Assembly: GCA_001579985.1 (NCBI GenBank)
Contig: LRSR01007231.1
Location: forward strand, 1 to 22,253
DNA from: Hypsibius dujardini
Taxonomy: Eukaryota; Tardigrada; Eutardigrada; Parachela; Hypsibiidae
Reading direction: 5' to 3'
Length of the DNA: 22,253 nt
The notes below the pieces were generated by a model. It saw only the letters and a list, made by a program, of their open reading frames with translations. It was not told the DNA's origin and made no database searches. Shown here one piece after another: positions 9,600 through 18,616 of this stretch. Numbering within the stretch: position 1 is the stretch's first letter; each line of letters opens with the position of its first letter. The translations under genes and the position numbers were made by a program.

Positions 9600-10254
9600 G
9601 TCAGCGGCAGCAAACTGATGCGTCCAATGGTTGTCAGATTATGGGCGTGATCAGTGTGATCGGTGTAGACGCTTTGTAATGAGGACGGTATTTGTTCGCT
9701 GGCAAGAATCCCCAGAACCGGAATAAAGGTATCACCTTCCGGTAATGCAACTTCAAATTGCTGAGAGAAATCCATAATTAGTCGAATTATCTGCAAATGT
9801 TTCCGCACGGATTATTTTGTTTGTCAGCACGGATTATTTTGTCTACTCTTTGTGACGCAAGTGTTGGCGTGCCAGCACAGGGGAACTATGTGGAGGTTGT
9901 GCATGGCAAGACAGCGATCATCGATTTAATTGTATCATATCGCCTCTCATTACAAATGAGACGGGATGTTTGGTCGAATAGCGGATGGAATTCTCCGTAC
10001 GACTGGTTAAGTTGTGACCAACTGGTCTGCTCTGATCGGCAATTGTCCACTTATTTTACACGAGATCGCCGTGACGGCCACGGTCCCCACAAGGAATTCA
10101 CTCCCCTCTCCCAGTTGAATTTATTTTTATTTCTGTTTGGTCTTATCGCATATTCATTAGACATTTACGACTCCGTCAAGAAAATCGGCCAGAAACGACA
10201 TCTAAATAAAAATAAAATAATAAAATAAAATAAAATAAAATAAATAAATAAAAT
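9600..10254. other. Intergenic region ending in an AATAA-type simple repeat
   Basis: Apart from the doubtful plus-strand frame, the only notable feature is the simple repeat AAATAAAATAAAAT at about 10205-10254, directly abutting the MITE. A minus-strand frame beginning ATG at 9775 (MDFSQQFEVALPEG) is protein-like in composition, but I cannot link it by splicing to receptor 2. Confidence 0.4.
9797..10228 (+). CDS. Unrecognised open frame, 143 codons, doubtful
   Basis: This frame is not the shadow of any gene I found, and it starts with ATG. It encodes a cysteine-containing N-terminal part and one strongly hydrophobic stretch (LNLFLFLFGLIAYSL, about residues 106-120) followed by a basic tail. 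I recognise no family. The last codons run into an A-rich AATAA simple repeat just before the MITE at 10255, which counts against it being a complete gene. It could be chance, a decayed repeat or an exon of an unseen gene. Confidence 0.15.
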   Translation: MFPHGLFCLSARIILSTLCDASVGVPAQGNYVEVVHGKTAIIDLIVSYRLSLQMRRDVWSNSGWNSPYDWLSCDQLVCSDRQLSTYFTRDRRDGHGPHKEFTPLSQLNLFLFLFGLIAYSLDIYDSVKKIGQKRHLNKNKIIK

Positions 10255-10442
10255 CTGCCCTTTGAAGGTACATAGAGGGCGCTTCTTATGTTACCGTATT
10301 ACGCACTGATTGATCGCTGAATTTACTGTTTCTTTTTCTGCTGAAGATTCGAATGTTCGATGAAAGTTCAGTAAACTGAACGATCAATTAGGACGTAAGA
10401 CGGTAACATAAAAAGCGCCCTCTATGTACCACCAAAGGGCAG
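10255..10442. repeat. MITE, almost fully palindromic, 188 bp
   Basis: The left end reads CTGCCCTTTGAAGGTACATA and the right end is its inverted copy, TATGTACC.CCAAAGGGCAG. Complementarity continues inward through GAGGGCGCTT, TTATGTTACCGT, TTACG and TGATCGCTGAA.TTTACTG, so nearly the whole element can form one hairpin. Both flanks are AT-rich (AATAAAAT to the left, TTTTTATTTT to the right). There is no coding capacity. Confidence 0.85.
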
Positions 10443-10444
10443 TT

Positions 10445-10450
10445 TTTATT
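10445..10450 (-). terminator. Candidate poly(A) signal of the PEBP-like gene
   Basis: AATAAA on the minus strand lies about 103 nt past the stop at 10553 and three bases outside the MITE boundary at 10442. If used, cleavage would occur inside the MITE, so the element would contribute to transcript ends. Confidence 0.45.
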
Positions 10451-10552
10451 TTGTTTTTAATGGGAGATGTACAGTACTCGTCGCAGTATCTATTGTCACT
10501 TCATTAATACTTTCTGCAGTACATTAGACTCAGATTTGAAGCAATTTGACGG

Positions 10553-13500
10553 TTAGATCACATCTGCAACAATTAAACAGGCCAAACTCACAAAGCAAGA
10601 CAAAACCACACGCCTTATTGAGCTCGTTAATGTACTTCCCGCGCTGACTTCCGTGACTCTGGCCTTAGCAAAGGCCAATTCTCCGGGCCTTAAGCACGGG
10701 ATCGTGTACTTGGGCTGGCCTGAAAACAGAGTCACCTTGATAAATTTCACGATCCATGCAGAGATGGCAAAGCTGTAGCTCAACCATGTTTTTTCCCCTA
10801 CAAATTACCGGCGCAGATGTCCCATTCCACTTGGCCGCTTTTAATCATCCAATAACGAGCGTAGGCATCGTTGACAACGGTAATCCAACTAGCTGCCCTG
10901 AGCTTGAGTCCGTAGTCTTTAGTGAAGTTTGTTATTTGGAACAAACACCTGCAAAGGGAGGGAAAAGGATCTGCGTGAAGAGATGGTGCCCACTCATCAC
11001 TCTCCTCGTAGGTTGTGGTAATTACCGGCCCAGCACGAAGTCAGCACACAGTGGATCAGAGTATTTCGGTCCAATTTGCGTGGCATCCGTGATCTCTCCA
11101 CTTTGCTCAAATAGAAAGAAATAGATGGTATGCGGCGGGGACTGCGGTGCAGGGATGGTTGGGGCGTATCCCAAAACATTGTTTGCCGTTCCAACCCCGG
11201 CGATACTGCCTTGGCTTTCTTTCACGTTCACCGCGAGCCAGAGGGTGTAAGGTCGCTCAGGGGTGGACAGAGCGTTTTTAGGGGTCGACGGGTCGACCGC
11301 CATGATTGTGTACAGACGGTCTGCCGGGATTTCGCAAAATACGTGTAAAATATAGTATGACTACGGCTATTTCACCCCTCTCATCTAGTGTATCAGATCC
11401 AATAGCACCCCGGCTATTTACCCCTTCATGTATACATCATTAGGGGCCCAGATAGCGCCCCTGCTATTTTACCCTTCCTTTGCTGTACGTTTGTCCGTCC
11501 GCTGTCCGTCCGTCCGTACCGTCGGACAGACAACGGGCGGACTGACGGACGAAATACGGACTTACGGACGAAATACGGACGGAAAACGGAAAGACTGACG
11601 GACGGACAACGGACGGACAACGAACGGACAACTAACGGACAACGGACGGACAGCTTAGGGGGGGGGGGTAAAATAGAGGCGCTATTTGGACCCCTGGTGA
11701 TGTATAGAGGGAGGGGTAAATAGTCAGGGATCGTTTGGGCTCCAGGGAGGGGTAAAACAGCCGGGGTGTTATTGGGCCCCAAAAGGGGGTAAAATAGCTA
11801 CTCCAATGCAGCATAGGTCTGTTATTTATCGTTTGAAGACTCAACGTTGATCTTACCGCTGTTGCCGCCGCCGCCGCCGTTTGCACGAGTAATTCGAATG
11901 TCCGGCTGGGTGCGAATAGTAATGGCGCCTAACGTCTTGTCGCTCAGGGGATTGGCAGTTTCAACACTGTCTCTGTAGCACCACAATCGAATGAAACTAT
12001 GCGAATTCTCCATATGTTAACGGGGACAGCATTTTTTCTCGAGGCGCTTACACATATGTAAATTCCGAACAACAAACCGTAAACGAAGACGCGGATGAAC
12101 TGAAGCCTACAGTCAGGAAGCTGTCCATACCGGAGCGGTCGAATCGCTGTATAAAGGTCTCGCTAGCTTTCCCCAAAGCTACAGAAAACAGCGAACTCGA
12201 TTAAAACTATCACACATTTTAGCGCTATATTTTTGAGTTGGATACCTTCAGAAATGAACTGGGCGCAAAAGTTTGGACCGCGCTGGTCAATTCTCTGCTG
12301 CGCGGCCCAGGGGTCCTTGTTCACCGGCATGACGTTCATGGCGATGGGTCCGCTGAGTTGTTGGTCCAACGCGAAGCTCGACAGGTCAAACTGCGCTCCC
12401 GAATCCGGGCCGGCCATGATATTTGTCCATTTCGGGCTCACCGATGAGGTTCGACCACTTTGGCGGTAGGCCACGAACACCACGGGTGATGTCCGATTGC
12501 GAGCCTGAAGGAGAGGATGATACCCGATAGCGTCCTGTGTGAGGAATAAGATTTGGTTTGCATTTGCGGAAACTGCTACTGGAAATACGATCGTAAGGCT
12601 TTTCCTACCTGGGTTTCATATGGATAATTGATGACGGCGCCTAAGACGTCTCCAGTGCTGCCGTCCATGGTGACGATAGTGTAGTATGTGTTCTGGTCAA
12701 CCTGCATACTGAACGTGGGTGCCCGGCGAATGAACCACGGGCTCGTGGGGCTCATGTCTGGATTGGCGTTGATGCCACGCCGGGGCATTTGGAAGTCTCC
12801 TCCGCATGCTGTGTAGTTTCCTGCAGTGCGTACATATATTATATAAAACAGAACATTAAATTGCATATTAAATTTCATATCAATATTTAGTTTTAAGTTA
12901 AAAATAAAATGATTAATTTCCTCGCAGTTACTTTAATTTTTTTTTAATTTTAGGCGAATTACGGATTGACCATTGACCGGCAAATGCCTCCAGAGGGGCT
13001 TGCCCCCTTGGTTAGCATATTGTCAGTGCCCTTAACATACCTTCCGGTGAATCATAATTCACGGTCAGATACCGATCAAACCGATTTATGTTCGGAGGCA
13101 CTGAGAAGAGTCGATCCAGAATTGTGTACTTCCTCTGTCCAGATGCATTGGGAAGGTAGCAGTTGGGATCGTTTACGTCGTTGATCGCTGAACTGTTGCA
13201 GCTTGACTCCAGGTTCTTGCCGAACCAGAAGGCTGTATCACTCCCCACCAGCCGTAAAATGTTATCCAGACACGCTTGCTCCCCGAAACGTCGAAACTCG
13301 GGTCTACAGTTATTCTTATTGTTGTCGTTTGTCGTTTGTAATCCGTTGGTGTTGAATTGTCCATTTATCCTCCAGGCAAAATCTGGAAAAAGGCATGTGA
13401 CTCTGTCAACGCGGTGGGCTAAGAGTGGGCGTGGTGAAGTGTTTTAAAAAACACCGCACTGATTGCGGTATGGGAAGCAGACCGTGTGTCCGTCGCACAA

Positions 13501-14522
13501 TGTACCCTCTACTCTCTGACAAAAAGGCGAATTAATTGAATCCACTGACCGCGACAAGCAGCAGCCGTCATCCATCACGCTGTCTCTCTTTTCTCTCTCT
13601 TTTTTTGCATTAAGATGTACCGCGTGCATTATACCACAACAGGGAAAGGGTACATACCCGATACAAAACTGAATCTATTCTACAGCAAGAGACTGAGTCT
13701 CTTCTACAGCAAGAGAAGACCAGTGACCACTGTGGTGAAACCGCTTAATCATTCACGCATGCCAGTCTTGCTGCTGACACCGGCTTCCAATCATCTTCAT
13801 GTTTTGAGGTTGAGGTGTTTTCAAGCAAAAATAAGGCGCGGCGTGTGATTATCTTCTAGTGTGGCACGTAAAACCGTTTTCAAGTGACAGATTTGGAATG
13901 AAAAGCACGTTACTTATTCTTGAAGACGCGCCGCAAAGTGTCGTATATTTTTAAATTTGGCGCCCGGATGAGAGGACGAGAAGATAATCGGTCTCGTGAC
14001 TTGCCCTCCCGAAAAACACTATCCGAAATACGGTTACAATCGACAGCGATTACATTTGCTGTCTTAAATACCGTTTCATATCACGTAACAAAGCAGCTTC
14101 TAACTTCTTCTACTCGCTGAAATAAAAAGATGACCAAACAGAGTATCATTTATGACATCAGTTTTTATTGTTTGTCTCTTGACTTCTTGTTCTGTGAGTC
14201 GTAATGTGGCGCCTTATTAATTTTAAAACTAATTATGACAATGTCACAAATAATTCCCAGCAAATGCTCGGTGTTTTTTGCTGTGGACTAAAAACTCACG
14301 AAAATATCTTGTATATATTTAGATTGTGTGACTTCAGATATGAAAAGCCACTGAACTTCAACATCGTGTTTTTTTTGTCCCATTAAGTCCTCAAACTCAC
14401 GTTCAAGGTTATCTCAGTTTAAATGCCGAAAACATTATCTCAGTTTTTAATGGCGAAAAGATACCCTCCAAATAAGACTTACCAAAGACAGCCACTAATA
14501 AAGCAGGTAACCAGAGATCCAT
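10553..14522 (-). CDS. Secreted tandem PEBP-like protein with hydrophobic C-terminal tail, 9 exons, 583 aa
   Basis: Minus-strand exons: 14483-14522, 13041-13382, 12609-12820, 12246-12534, 12052-12178, 11857-11996, 11026-11320, 10809-10948, 10553-10719 (1752 nt). All junctions are GT-AG and in phase. Exon 1 codes a signal-peptide core (MDLWLPALLVAVF). The N-terminal part is Cys-containing with Asn-X-Ser sites. PEBP-like domain 1 (about 113-292) has YYTIVTMDG, VVFVAYRQ, FDLSSFALD..LSGPIA and a terminal NFCAQFIS. Domain 2 (about 296-528) has LYTIMAVDPS, YTLWLAVNV, PPHTIYFFLFEQSG and NFTKDYGL. The C-terminus ends in a hydrophobic stretch (VVLSCFVSLACLIV) after SAGS, resembling a GPI-attachment signal. 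PEBP domains bind phospholipid headgroups or act as inhibitors; the ligand-pocket residues here are only partly kept. The exon pair 12052-12178/11857-11996 (55-bp intron) is the least certain join. Confidence 0.75.
11360..11803. repeat. Fold-back element with GGAC-rich centre in PEBP intron 6
   Basis: The left arm (about 11360-11475) carries GGCTATTT.ACCCC, ATGTATACATCATTAGGGGCC and AGATAGCGCCCCTGCTATTTT. The right arm (about 11665-11803) carries their inverted copies (GGGTAAAATAG, GGCGCTATTTGGACCCCTGGTGATGTATA as split blocks). Within each arm the GGGGTAAAATAGC-type motif also recurs directly. The centre (about 11488-11655) is a degenerate GTCCGTCC / GGACGGAC array that is itself inverted. 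The element accounts for most of the 536-bp intron (11321-11856). Confidence 0.75.
13383..14482 (-). other. Large intron 1 of the PEBP-like gene
   Basis: An 1100-bp intron separates the signal-peptide exon from exon 2 (donor GTAAGTC, acceptor CCTTTTTCCAG). Apart from repeat copy A it contains a short direct repeat (TTCTACAGCAAGAGA twice, about 13678-13715). An unseen small exon or promoter in it cannot be excluded. Confidence 0.55.
14005..14157 (+). repeat. Dispersed repeat copy A, in PEBP intron 1
   Basis: These 153 bp match 17433-17585 in the opposite orientation, with clear shared blocks such as CCTCCCGAAAAACACTATCC, CGGTTACAATCGA, CTTAAATACCGTTTCATAT and GTAACAAAGCAG, and scattered substitutions. 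Similarity stops sharply on both sides. There are no obvious terminal inverted repeats and no coding match. Confidence 0.8.
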
Positions 14523-15346
14523 CGTTTTTTGAGCCGAACTGATCCGTCGAGTGAGTGTTGTATTATCAGCCCCCCGAGAATGGCACGGCACTGTTCAGTG
14601 CGCCAGGCTGATGATGTGATTCGTCATCGTAATAACACCATAAAAAGACATGAAATTATTGTGTCGCTCACTAATCATCCACTTAGCAGGTGTCCAGCCC
14701 CACAGGGTTGTGAGCAACAGGAAATCCGTGTAGTCCGAGCTGGCAAGTAGAGGAGGATGCTCCGAACCTAGGAGCACATGTGCACACACACAAATATCAA
14801 CAACGGAACCGTTCAGTAAAGTGAAAAACAGCAAAGTGAAAAACAGCAACAAGTGATGAGTAAGAAAAACGAAAAAACATCCAGCGACACCGTGTGGCGG
14901 TAAAGACTAGACTCTGTCAGCGCGGCGTCACAGCTGGCTGCACACCGGTAGTGTCGCATTGTTAGCGAACTTGAGAGAGGAGCGCCTAGTCAGTCTTTGT
15001 GCCCTCGGGGAATCTTCGGCGGCGGCTGAACCAAGCACGGCACTTCGAACATGTCTCAAACAAAATTCGGCCGATTGAAAATACGGAGCTTTATTACTGA
15101 CTGACAATTTCACGGCGGTCGGTCGGTCGGTCGGTCGGTCTGTGTGAAAATGAATGCAGAATCCGGTAATAATGCGGCGTAACATAACAACTTACAGCGC
15201 CATAAAATATGCGCCACACTTCCGATTAAAGCTGAGACGCAAGACTAAAAATGATTGGTTTCTCTGGAAGTCTGAAGAGAGGCTTTTCCCAATGAAAAGG
15301 GGGCGTGAACGTAAGTGGTCTCAGACAGATCGGAAACCGGAGAAGG
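14523..15346. other. Intergenic region between PEBP-like and minus GST genes
   Basis: This holds the upstream flank of the PEBP-like gene and the 3' flank of the minus-strand GST. It includes a direct repeat of AAAGTGAAAAACAGCAA (about 14818-14850), six GGTC units at 15117-15140, and a possible minus-strand AATAAA at 15090-15095, about 250 nt past the GST stop. No gene is supported. Confidence 0.5.
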
Positions 15347-16383
15347 CTACAGGCCAACGTTGAAGTTTCTTGTCTGGAAATACTGCAGATGCAGCTCGGT
15401 CGGGTAGATGCTGGCTTTAATTTGTGGATGGTCACGCATCTTCGCGCACCAAGCGGTCAGCTTGGGGTGCCGTTCTGCGTTGAAGGGGACACCGCGGAAT
15501 TTCTCCACCGCTGGCAGCCGCTCAAACCACGGCCAGATCATCAAGTCAATGAATCCCACATTTTCTCCTATAATCAACCACATATTTACGGCCACACAAT
15601 TGCAACCATGTCAGGCCGCGTCATATAAGAGTACAAGTCTTACCGCCGAAAAAGGTCTTCTGCAGCTCTTTTGCAGCTAGTTCTTCGATGTAATCCAAGT
15701 TTTTACCGAGCACGGCCTTTTTCTCCTCGTCTTCATTCAACATCAATGCGTGCCATCCATCCGTAATCTATCGAAACAGTAAACTCAACGCATACATTTT
15801 TTTTTTTGACACAGACGCAATCACAATAAGATTTTACGGACCTTGTTCGTAATAACTTCTACAAGCATTTTTTGCTGAGCTCGTTTAAGTGGATTGTCCG
15901 TAGGCAGCAAAGGGTTCTTGGCGTGGTAGTTGTCGTCAAGGTACTCGGCGATGATTAGACTCTCGAATATGCCTTTATCGTTCCCTTTTTCTTCAAGCAT
16001 GGGTACTTTCCCGAGAGGATTTTTAGCAAAGTACCAGTCGGGCTTGTCCCTGAGATCGATATTGACCACGTCATAGCTAGAACGATAAAATACAAGATCA
16101 GCTGAACTACAAGTATTTTTATTCTTATGATAAAAAATAACAGCTCATTAAGGCAGAGACTTACGACAATTCCTTGAAGTTCAAGGCCAGCCGAGCGCGT
16201 TGCGAAAACGGGCAGAATCGCATACTGTAGAGCCGGCGAGGCTCATTTGTCTCGGGAGGTGGCTGCGAACCTGGAGCAAATGTGAAACGATGATGTGCTT
16301 TTAGAACGGAAATGAAAAATATTCAAAATCCGATGCTGGATTGACGTACCCTTGGAAAATCCCGGTGAATCTCCAGTAACCAT
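15347..16383 (-). CDS. GSTO: Omega-class glutathione S-transferase, 5 exons, 239 aa (minus copy)
   Basis: Minus-strand exons are 16350-16383, 16165-16270, 15842-16076, 15644-15767 and 15347-15567. Introns are 74-88 bp and all GT-AG. The N-terminal thioredoxin fold has the omega active-site motif RFCPF, with the catalytic Cys at about residue 32, then KVPMLEE (cis-Pro) and FESLIIAEYLDD for glutathione binding. The C-terminal helical domain carries the omega signature IDLMIWPWFERL. Length and motifs match cytosolic omega GSTs, which do glutathione-dependent thiol transfer and dehydroascorbate reduction. The start was chosen because MVTGDSPGFSKG matches the first exon of the plus copy (M..GDPHALSKG) and has a good context (AAAATGG). 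The frame stays open upstream to 16491. The plus-strand GST at 18617 is its divergent paralog. Confidence 0.93.
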
Positions 16384-17432
16384 TTTTCGACAGCTTAATA
16401 TCCGATCACCAAACGGAATAAATGCACAAAGAATGATAGTGAACGTTTTCAGAGTAGCCAACATACAACTGATCGTCGCACATTTTTTCAAAACGCAGGT
16501 TTTACAGAAGCACCGAACTTCGTGTTTTGCTGGAGGCCACCGTTATCATGCTGCAGATTAGAACGAGACTTGCGCACGAGTGCGACGACTGCGCCTACGT
16601 CTTCTTAGTTGTACTTCTGGTTGCAAATCAGATCACTCCCAGTCCGCATTATATGAAGGCAGACAGATGCGTCTTTCAAAGTCACACACATGCGCGTTTG
16701 CTGAAACAATGATAAATGTCACTTCAATTCAATTCAATTCATCGAGCGTACNCGTACTAATATTCCCTATTGTATTGGAGGCGAAAAAAAGCGAGACACT
16801 GAAATTGAAAGATCTCGCTTTTATATTGCGTATTAAGTTTGTTGTCTCTACCACAGGACTCTGGCAAAAAAATTACAGTAGTTCAAATTTTAACTGAATC
16901 CCTTATGGTCTTCGAAATGGTACCACAGTACGTTAGGGTCTATCGTTTTGGCGGTCAATCTTTTGTCCATACCAAGATGAATTTATAATTACATCCCAAA
17001 ATCGGATGCAAGAACAGATGCAATTATGGGCTGAGCCTCACTTGGTTGACCAGTAGTCAATCTTCCCCAAGTGCTCCCTCCTTGACCACAAAATGATTTG
17101 GCATCATTTGGCAGAGCCAATCGGTTTCGAGGGGGAGAACAAAATGGGAAAAGTACTCTTCCGGGAAATGCGCCGTCAACCTTCTCGCATGAGGTAGAGC
17201 ACATACCTCTGAGCTAACAGGGACTAGCAATATTACTTGGAGCAGTGAAATGCACAATAAGAGAGATACTTTAAATACCAAAACGACTGACCAGTGGTCA
17301 ATTTACAGTGTACTCTTCCCTCACCAATACTACAAGTATTTTTAAACTCTGTGCTTAACAAAATATTGAAATCGACAAGTTTTCTCTATTTCCAGACTTT
17401 TCAAACTTACTCTGAAAAAGTCCCGATAAAAT
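16384..17432. other. Intergenic region upstream of the minus GST
   Basis: This is part of the 2.2-kb divergent interval between two GST genes and presumably holds the minus GST promoter. It contains one ambiguous base (N at 16752), a short AATTC repeat (about 16722-16740), and a possible decayed element at 17044-17303. A minus frame at 17057-17281 starts with a signal-peptide-like stretch (MVFKVSLLLCISLLQVILL) but has no family match I can see. Confidence 0.45.
17044..17303. repeat. Possible insertion bounded by TTGACCAGTAGTCAAT-like direct repeats
   Basis: The sequence TTGACCAGTAGTCAAT near 17044 recurs with small changes as CTGACCAGTGGTCAAT near 17288, in direct orientation. On the minus strand between them, TAGCTCAGAGGTA resembles a tRNA/SINE A box. 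No clear B box follows, so a SINE origin is only a guess. Confidence 0.25.
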
Positions 17433-17585
17433 TGTCAGAAATGGTACTCCGTTTGGTCACCTTTTCACTTCAGGGACTAAAACGAGTTACAGTCTGCTTT
17501 GTTACTCAATATGAAACGGTATTTAAGATGGTAAATGTAACCGTTATCGATTGTAACCGCATTTCGGATAGTGTTTTTCGGGAGG
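17433..17585 (-). repeat. Dispersed repeat copy B
   Basis: This is the reverse-complement match of 14005-14157, of equal length (153 bp) and with sharp ends. It lies between the two GST genes, 95 bp left of the 56-bp-TIR element. Confidence 0.8.
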
Positions 17586-17679
17586 TGGAATTGGAATTAG
17601 CGAACACTGATGCCCCTGACTGCAGAGGTCGCCACTCGCTACTAGCTTGAATTTTCTACCTAAACAGTTTACGCAGAGC

Positions 17680-18128
17680 AGTACGAGGTAAAACTTTTAA
17701 TTCGGCTAACGGGCAAAATCGCTTTTAATTCGGCTTGGGGGGCGCAAGTGCCGCACTTCTCACTACAAGAATGAACGCACCTGCTGTCAACTGCAATATG
17801 CACCTGTGTGTGTCTGACAAGAGTGTGCAGACTGTAAGGTGTGTTAGTGTGCCTGAGCTGAACCTGCGAGTGGCGCCTCTACAGCCTCAATTCCGTCTCT
17901 TTTACAGCAAAATTTGTTCTTAGTCTTTCAAAACAATCGTCTAAGCTCTACAAAGGTATTCCTGCCCCTCTCTCAATTTCCTCTTTTTGGCGAAATTTTG
18001 TTTGACTTGATCAAAGTTTCAACGTCTGTATCCAAGTCACTGACACTGAGGGAGCTTGGAACGCAGAAAGCTAGCCGAATTAAAAGCGATTTTGCCCGTT
18101 AGCCGAATTAAAAGTTTTACCTCGTACT
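17680..18128. mobile_element. Non-autonomous TIR element with perfect 56-bp ends
   Basis: The left end at 17680 (AGTACGAGGTAAAACTTTTA...) and the right end at 18128 are perfect inverted repeats of 56 bp (17680-17735 and 18073-18128). Each arm contains a 14-bp direct repeat, CTTTTAATTCGGCT, twice, separated by AACGGGCAAAATCG. The 337-bp interior has only short frames and no transposase. Complete identity of the arms suggests recent insertion or arm conversion. I could not define a convincing target-site duplication. Confidence 0.88.
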
Positions 18129-18616
18129 AGTAATGTACAGTATGCTCAGTGCATTGTGGCCGGGTGAACGCTTATTTGTTTTCCCACCAAAACTGGTCAG
18201 ATGAATGACGACTGGAGAACACAAGCGATGAAGGAGCGGGTGAAATATTGTAACGAAGAACAGACAGACTAATCATTTAGAATTTTTCTTACGTTAATTG
18301 ACCATTTCCAGTTATTTTGCAAGGTCGCAGATACGTAATCCGCACAGATTTCATACCTTCCTTATCAGTTACAGACCCTTAATACAAGTCGGCTGATAAA
18401 CCTTTCCCGAGTGCCGAAGTGCTCAAAAAGCGCACGCCTTACAGTCTATCATACAACCCGCAGTCGCTTTCAAATTCGAGGCAGAATACTGATTCAGTGC
18501 GTACAGCACATTCACCTAGAGATCGTCTGCATTGCCGAGTTTTGCAAAAAAGATTCTTATGAGTTAATTAGCCACTAGAGTAACAGCATCCATCTGATAG
18601 CTCCACATTCAGTTCC
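18129..18616. other. Upstream region of the plus GST
   Basis: The proximal 5' flank of the plus-strand GST has no coding frame, no TATA box at a normal distance and no repeat that I could find. Confidence 0.45.

Noticed and set aside
10720-10808. A 36-bp intron (acceptor at GAGCTACAG) as the last intron of the PEBP-like gene
   Set aside because: It is shorter than any other intron here and leads to an immediate stop. The acceptor CTGTTTTCAG gives an in-phase 89-bp intron and a longer C-terminus.
12013-12178. Reading the PEBP-like exon 5 through to the in-frame stop near 12050
   Set aside because: It would end the protein before domain 2 is complete. The GTAAGC donor at 12051 and the CATAG acceptor at 11997 rejoin the frame, although the 55-bp intron is short.
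17150-17235. A tRNA gene on the minus strand (TAGCTCAGAGGTA)
   Set aside because: Only an A-box-like stretch is present; I could not fold acceptor or T arms or find a B box.
17057-17281. A 74-codon minus-strand secreted protein
   Set aside because: It has a signal-like N-terminus but the rest matches no family I recognise and lies within a possible insertion between direct repeats.
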